From Thermoplasmata archaeon (GTDB taxonomy: Archaea; Thermoplasmatota; Thermoplasmata; SG8-5), in NCBI GenBank assembly GCA_030655715.1, contig JAUSPR010000080.1, positions 1 through 9,511 on the forward strand: 9,511 nt of DNA, read 5' to 3'. Below the pieces are notes generated by a model. The model saw nothing but the letters and a program-made list of their open reading frames with translations, did not search any database and was not told where the DNA came from. This document shows positions 6,005-9,511 of the stretch, piece by piece (within the stretch, counting starts at the first letter, position 1; each line of letters begins with the position of its first letter). The translations under genes were made by a program, and so were the position numbers.

Positions 6005-6955
6005 ATGAATACGAGCATGCTGTGCGTTCTGAATTCCGAAATTCTGGCATCCAGCCTTGGCAAGAAAGGCACTGAGAGTGACATCACGTTGTTCAATCAC
6101 AAGCAAGGGGAAAAAGCTATTTCAGTTGTGATGCCCACCAGATATCCAGATAAACTCACCCCGCTTCTGTATTCACTTTTCCTCGGCTCGGAAATCTTCA
6201 TGGTCATCGACAAGCTGGACAGGACCATCGGAGAGGAACTCGTCGCCTGCGATGTCATGGGAAAAACCAAAGGCACAATATTTCTGGAGAATTACATCAC
6301 TCCCGAGCAGGTCAAGCCACTTCTGAACGGCACCGGCCTGAGCGACTGGCAGATTGTGGAGGGCCTTGGCAACCCCAATGAGATGAGGGAAGAACTCATG
6401 CTAAGGGAATCGAAGCCCATACCCGGTCCGACAAGAGTAAGCATTGACCATTCTTTTCCTGTAAAAGGATTGGGAACCGTATGCCTGGGAATAGTGGACC
6501 AGGGCCTGGTGAAGAAGCATCAGGAACTGACCATATACCCTACCGGGAAAAAATCCCTTGTCCGGTCAATCCAGGTCCATGACAATGATGTGAACGAAGC
6601 CAGTTCGGGAAACCGCGTTGGCCTGGCCATGAAGGGCGTCGAGCCCGAGGACATAGGCCGCGGAACCATCCTGGCCGAGGAAGGCGTTCTGACAGTCAAG
6701 GACAGCTTAGACCTCACAGTATCGGTTAACAAATTCTGGAAAGGCACGCTCAAGAACGGTATGGTCGTGCATGCCGCCAGCGGTTTGCAATTCGTTTCCG
6801 GCACAATAACCATGGACGGCGAGCTGAAGGCCGGCCAGTCAGGGAAAATACAGATAAAACTGGAAACACCAATGGCGCTTGCCGATACTGATTTTATCGT
6901 AATATGTTGGCTGGACGCGGTAGGCTCGAGGGTGGTTGGAAAAGGAATCCAGTAA
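6005..6955 (+). CDS. EF-Tu-like protein with degenerate G domain (no P-loop)
   Basis: This 316-residue cytoplasmic protein is related to translational GTPases (EF-Tu, EF-1A, SelB) but is shorter. Residues 1 to about 140 take the place of the G domain yet lack a GxxxxGK[S/T] P-loop and a clear NKxD motif. It still has GKKGTESDIT, VMPTRYPDKLTPLLYSL and an acidic segment, all reminiscent of archaeal EF-Tu paralogs that have lost GTP binding. From about 147 (IDHSFPVKGLGTVCLGIVDQG) to about 225 lies a good EF-Tu domain 2 beta-barrel, ending in GVEPEDIGRGTILA. The rest (about 228-316) resembles domain 3. It may bind RNA, a ribosomal partner or another translation factor; GTP hydrolysis is not expected. 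The frame extends upstream to 5858, but that part lies inside the previous gene. I chose the ATG at 6005 from the homology onset and TATA spacing. An ATG at 6017 is also possible. Confidence 0.82.
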   Translation: MNTSMLCVLNSEILASSLGKKGTESDITLFNHKQGEKAISVVMPTRYPDKLTPLLYSLFLGSEIFMVIDKLDRTIGEELVACDVMGKTKGTIFLENYITPEQVKPLLNGTGLSDWQIVEGLGNPNEMREELMLRESKPIPGPTRVSIDHSFPVKGLGTVCLGIVDQGLVKKHQELTIYPTGKKSLVRSIQVHDNDVNEASSGNRVGLAMKGVEPEDIGRGTILAEEGVLTVKDSLDLTVSVNKFWKGTLKNGMVVHAASGLQFVSGTITMDGELKAGQSGKIQIKLETPMALADTDFIVICWLDAVGSRVVGKGIQ

Positions 6956-6989
6956 TTAATCAATCAATTGTCAAAATAACCATCGAATC

Positions 6990-7559
6990 TTATTCGTCCC
7001 ACGTGAACGCGAATACGCAGTACTCCGCCCCTCTATGCACGCATTTTTCCTCCGTGACCTTCACGTCAGCAGTCCTTGCCACCACCACGCCCACACCGTG
7101 GAAGAACCCTGCCAGGTAGGTGCAGAGCACGGGCGAGTGATTGAAATCGATGAGTGCCAGCTTTCCGCTGCCCTTCTCGTTCTCCAGAACTTCTATTTTC
7201 CCGGTATTGTAATTGTTCCCCCACAGTTCGGGCGCGTACCTGATTGCCTTGTTTACCGTAAGGAAATAAGAGATGAATGACATGATTATGGAGGAACGCT
7301 GTGTCGCGTCCGAGTCCATCTGGTATATTCTTTTATCGTCCCAGCCAAGCTCGCTCTTGCAGGACTCAAGAAATGCCACGCGCATTTCCAGCGGAAACCA
7401 ATCTTTATCTTTCATCGAATCAATGTTGAAGTGCGGCCAATTTTTGCCGACACTGGCAATGACCTTCCTGAGCCCGTCCTCGCCAACAATTTTTCTTATA
7501 TAGCTGGCATTGACTTTGAATATCGCGCCCTTGCACATCGGGCCCATTCCGGCGTTCAT
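6990..7559 (-). CDS. V4R/DUF2378-like predicted small-molecule sensor
   Basis: The 189-residue soluble protein has no signal peptide or membrane segment. Its plan matches the DUF2378 (TIGR02265) and V4R-like group as I remember it: an N-terminal CKGAIFKVNASYIR block (from C9), a central DWFPLEM motif, a helical middle, and a C-terminal CVHRGAEYCVF segment with the C173-x3-G-x3-C181 pattern typical of V4R domains. V4R domains are thought to bind small hydrophobic or tetrapyrrole-like ligands and sometimes metals. No enzymatic or DNA-binding domain is attached, so it may act as a free-standing sensor or adaptor. The ATG at 7559 is preferred over an in-frame TTG at 7571, because a TATA-like box is centred 26 nt upstream of it. 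It converges on the EF-Tu-like gene with a 34-bp gap. Its partner is unknown. Confidence 0.7.
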   Translation of the reverse strand: MNAGMGPMCKGAIFKVNASYIRKIVGEDGLRKVIASVGKNWPHFNIDSMKDKDWFPLEMRVAFLESCKSELGWDDKRIYQMDSDATQRSSIIMSFISYFLTVNKAIRYAPELWGNNYNTGKIEVLENEKGSGKLALIDFNHSPVLCTYLAGFFHGVGVVVARTADVKVTEEKCVHRGAEYCVFAFTWDE

Positions 7560-7580
7560 GAGTATGTGCAAGGAATTATG

Positions 7581-7590
7581 TTATAATAAT
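7581..7590 (-). promoter_or_regulatory. TATA-like box of the V4R/DUF2378-like gene
   Basis: On the minus strand this reads ATTATTATAA within a longer AT-rich tract (7580-7626). Its centre is about 26 nt before the ATG at 7559, which fits a leaderless transcript. The box is less canonical than the one at 3244, and the AT-rich surroundings allow other registers. Confidence 0.5.
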
Positions 7591-7626
7591 AATGGCTCGA
7601 AAATTTGATAAAATAAAAATACAAAA

Positions 7627-7658
7627 TTGAAAAGGAGGAACGCCCGACCGGGCGTTCC
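7627..7658 (-). terminator. GC-rich hairpin terminator of the surface-protein gene
   Basis: GGAACGCCC (7637-7645) and GGGCGTTCC (7650-7658) form a perfect 9-bp stem around GACC. On the minus strand it begins 14 nt after the stop of the CARDB-repeat surface protein and is followed by TCCTTTTCAATTTTG and further T-rich sequence, matching archaeal T-run termination. The plus strand also has TTTTGTTT after the stem, but no plus-strand gene reads into it. Confidence 0.8.
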
Positions 7659-7672
7659 TTTTGTTTAAAGGT

Positions 7673-9511
7673 TTACGGCTCTACCATACCATCACTTGGT
7701 GGTGGCGGTGGTGCCTGGTATTCTTGTACTGGTGCGACTTTCGGCTTCCTGTTCTTCTTCACGTGGACTATTGCTACGATTATGAGGAAGATAGCAATCA
7801 CAAATGCCAGTATGACCATTGTCCAGTAGAATGTGGCGAGCACTGAACCGCCGTTGCCTGTCGATTTGACAGTTACAGCTATCCAGTCGGTTGTTGGGCC
7901 ATCGCCGAACGAATCAACAAAGTCAATGTCGAACACGATTGAGTACACGTGTCCGTCAGATATGTCTGAGTTCGCCCTCATCGGGACCTCGACTGTCAGT
8001 GTAGCGCCTGGTGCTAGGTCGCCAAGGTACAGCGGTAATGCGTCGGCCATTGGTGCTGCATAGTTGCCGTCTATCGTGGTTTCACTGTCGTCACCTAACC
8101 AGGAGTTCAGGATGATGTTCCTGGCAGTGTCATCGCCCACATTGGTCAGGACCAGTGTCAGGGTGAATTCTTCGCCGGATTTTATCGTCTCTGGTGTGAC
8201 AGACGTTACCTCAAGCTGTGGTCCGATGCCGCGGATAGTTATCCTTGCATCAACAACTGTGCTGATAGCCTCGCCCATGTTATCATTCACTGCAGTGATG
8301 GTGACTGGCACCATGTAGACGCCCAGTTCTGCATCTGGATTAAGGCTCACCTGGATGTCTACCCATGTTGTAGTTCCTGCCCAGAGTGTGCTAGCTAGCG
8401 GTGCTTCTTCGGACAGCGTTGCTGTTGGATCCACGACATTTGTGAAAGGCGAGTCTGCTGTGTTCGTCTCTATCTGGAGAACCACGTTGGTGTAGTCAAT
8501 GTTTCCAAGGTTCTGAACTTTCAATTCCAGAGTATTGTCAAGTATGCGTCCGCCGGTCGTAAGAGTTACAGTGCTTAACAGCATAATGTCCAACTCGGTG
8601 TCAGTGACTGTTATGTCTATGTAGGGGCCTCTCACTGTGCTTTCATCGGGGTTGATTAGTGCACCGTTGACAGACAGCCAACGTTCATTATTAAAAGCTC
8701 CGACATCGACCCAGCCCACTGTTACGTCCTCGTATGTTGCCGTGTCAGGGTCATAGTACATGCCCCAGAAGTAGAACATTACCTTGTGTACACCCACAGG
8801 TATGTAGAGATCTATGCCCACATCCATGGTCCGGATAACGCTGGCTCCAACGGCTATGTCTCCGAGTTCCAACCAGGAGTAGGTGACTGTTTCATCATTC
8901 TCCCAGTGGTCTGCCAGAGAGTCTGTGAAGGCGCTGCTGTCATCATCCAACTGAGCCTTGATATCCAGAAGGTCAACGGTTCCGACATTCGTGAATGTCA
9001 AGGACCATGTTGCCTTGGTTGTACCTTGGGCCAGTGTGGCTGTTCCAACACTCACTTCCAGCATTGGCAGGTCGCCGACCTGGAATTCGACATCTCCGGT
9101 CTCAGTGTAACCAACACCAGAACTTGTGTATGTTACAGTGTATTGTCCAATGTAGTCTCCCTTGGCCTTGGATGAGGAAACTGACAGTATAAGCTGTATG
9201 TTCCAGACGTCAGGAATAATGTCCAAATCCCATTGACCCTCGAAGGGTCCGTCATTGGTTTTTGTTATAGTTGCGCCAGATACGCCGAACCAGGTGAAAC
9301 CCGTGTCAGGGAGTGTGATGGTTATTGTAATATCTGTGACTGTTCCGGGCATGCTGTTATCGAAATTGACCTGGAAGTTCTTCTTAACATTCAGGTCACC
9401 TGGTGCGAGGTTGGTGACATCGGGAACTTCTACCCTGTATCTTATCTCGAACAGTATGTAACCGATGTAGGAGAATGGGGAACCAATATCGTTCTTGTAT
9501 TCGAGTGTAAC
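7673..9511 (-). CDS. Membrane-anchored surface protein with CARDB/COG1361-like repeats (5' end outside window)
   Basis: The frame is open to the right edge, so the ATG at 9350-9352 is internal and 612 C-terminal residues are visible. The sequence is a series of beta-sandwich-like modules of roughly 115-130 residues, rich in Thr, Val, Asp and Gly. They share phrases such as TFTNVGTVDL, VQNLGNIDYTNV and VLTNVGDDTARN, and later GDLAPGATLTVEVPM, the pattern of CARDB/COG1361-type S-layer modules. One partial and three full modules can be made out. One membrane helix follows (about residues 561-583), then KKNRK and a short proline-rich cytosolic tail with five consecutive prolines. This points to an S-layer or other envelope protein with a type I topology, with the signal peptide outside the window. 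It shares no recognisable domain with the surface protein at the left edge, though both genes end in GC-rich hairpins. Confidence 0.8.
   Translation of the reverse strand, partial: VTLEYKNDIGSPFSYIGYILFEIRYRVEVPDVTNLAPGDLNVKKNFQVNFDNSMPGTVTDITITITLPDTGFTWFGVSGATITKTNDGPFEGQWDLDIIPDVWNIQLILSVSSSKAKGDYIGQYTVTYTSSGVGYTETGDVEFQVGDLPMLEVSVGTATLAQGTTKATWSLTFTNVGTVDLLDIKAQLDDDSSAFTDSLADHWENDETVTYSWLELGDIAVGASVIRTMDVGIDLYIPVGVHKVMFYFWGMYYDPDTATYEDVTVGWVDVGAFNNERWLSVNGALINPDESTVRGPYIDITVTDTELDIMLLSTVTLTTGGRILDNTLELKVQNLGNIDYTNVVLQIETNTADSPFTNVVDPTATLSEEAPLASTLWAGTTTWVDIQVSLNPDAELGVYMVPVTITAVNDNMGEAISTVVDARITIRGIGPQLEVTSVTPETIKSGEEFTLTLVLTNVGDDTARNIILNSWLGDDSETTIDGNYAAPMADALPLYLGDLAPGATLTVEVPMRANSDISDGHVYSIVFDIDFVDSFGDGPTTDWIAVTVKSTGNGGSVLATFYWTMVILAFVIAIFLIIVAIVHVKKNRKPKVAPVQEYQAPPPPPSDGMVEP

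Noticed and set aside
6956..6989. Hairpin terminator between the convergent EF-Tu-like and V4R-like genes
   Set aside because: The 34-bp gap is AT-rich with only a short T-run on the minus strand (TTATTTTG) and no good stem.
8786..9175. Plus-strand ORF of 129 codons opposite the CARDB-repeat protein
   Set aside because: It is Cys- and His-rich with no family pattern. The minus strand has coherent repeated beta-sandwich modules, so this is a shadow.

Overview
The window looks archaeal, most likely a Thermoplasmatota-type euryarchaeon with a mid-range GC genome. Three genes have an AT-rich TATA-like box centred about 26 nt before their best ATG, the spacing expected for leaderless archaeal mRNAs. 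The gene set points the same way: extracellular proteins with a single C-terminal membrane anchor, an archaeal-type TctA-like permease, and an EF-Tu-like protein without a P-loop. Phylum placement is inference from gene content only.

Layout from the left: (1) the 3' end of a secreted or surface protein (+), closed by a strong UUCG-tetraloop hairpin; (2) a minus-strand pair made of a 48-codon flavodoxin remnant abutting a macro-domain ADP-ribose hydrolase/deacetylase gene; (3) reading divergently (+), a TctA-like membrane protein with an unusual soluble insert; (4) a gene-free, hairpin-rich spacer of about 270 bp (2970-3243), the least explained part of the window; (5) a large membrane-anchored exoprotein with two lamin-tail domains, two phospholipase D (HKD) domains and a PKD-like domain (+); (6) an EF-Tu-like protein lacking GTPase motifs (+); (7) convergent to it, a V4R/DUF2378-like presumed ligand sensor (-); (8) a GC-rich hairpin terminator; (9) the C-terminal 612 residues of a surface protein with repeated CARDB/COG1361-like modules (-), running off the right edge.

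The theme is cell-surface biology (three exoproteins and a permease) mixed with small soluble proteins. No complete defence system, CRISPR array, tRNA, rRNA or intact transposase gene was found. The best leads are the internally deleted flavodoxin, the soluble insert in the TctA-like protein, the structured spacer upstream of the PLD exoprotein, and the domain combination of that exoprotein.
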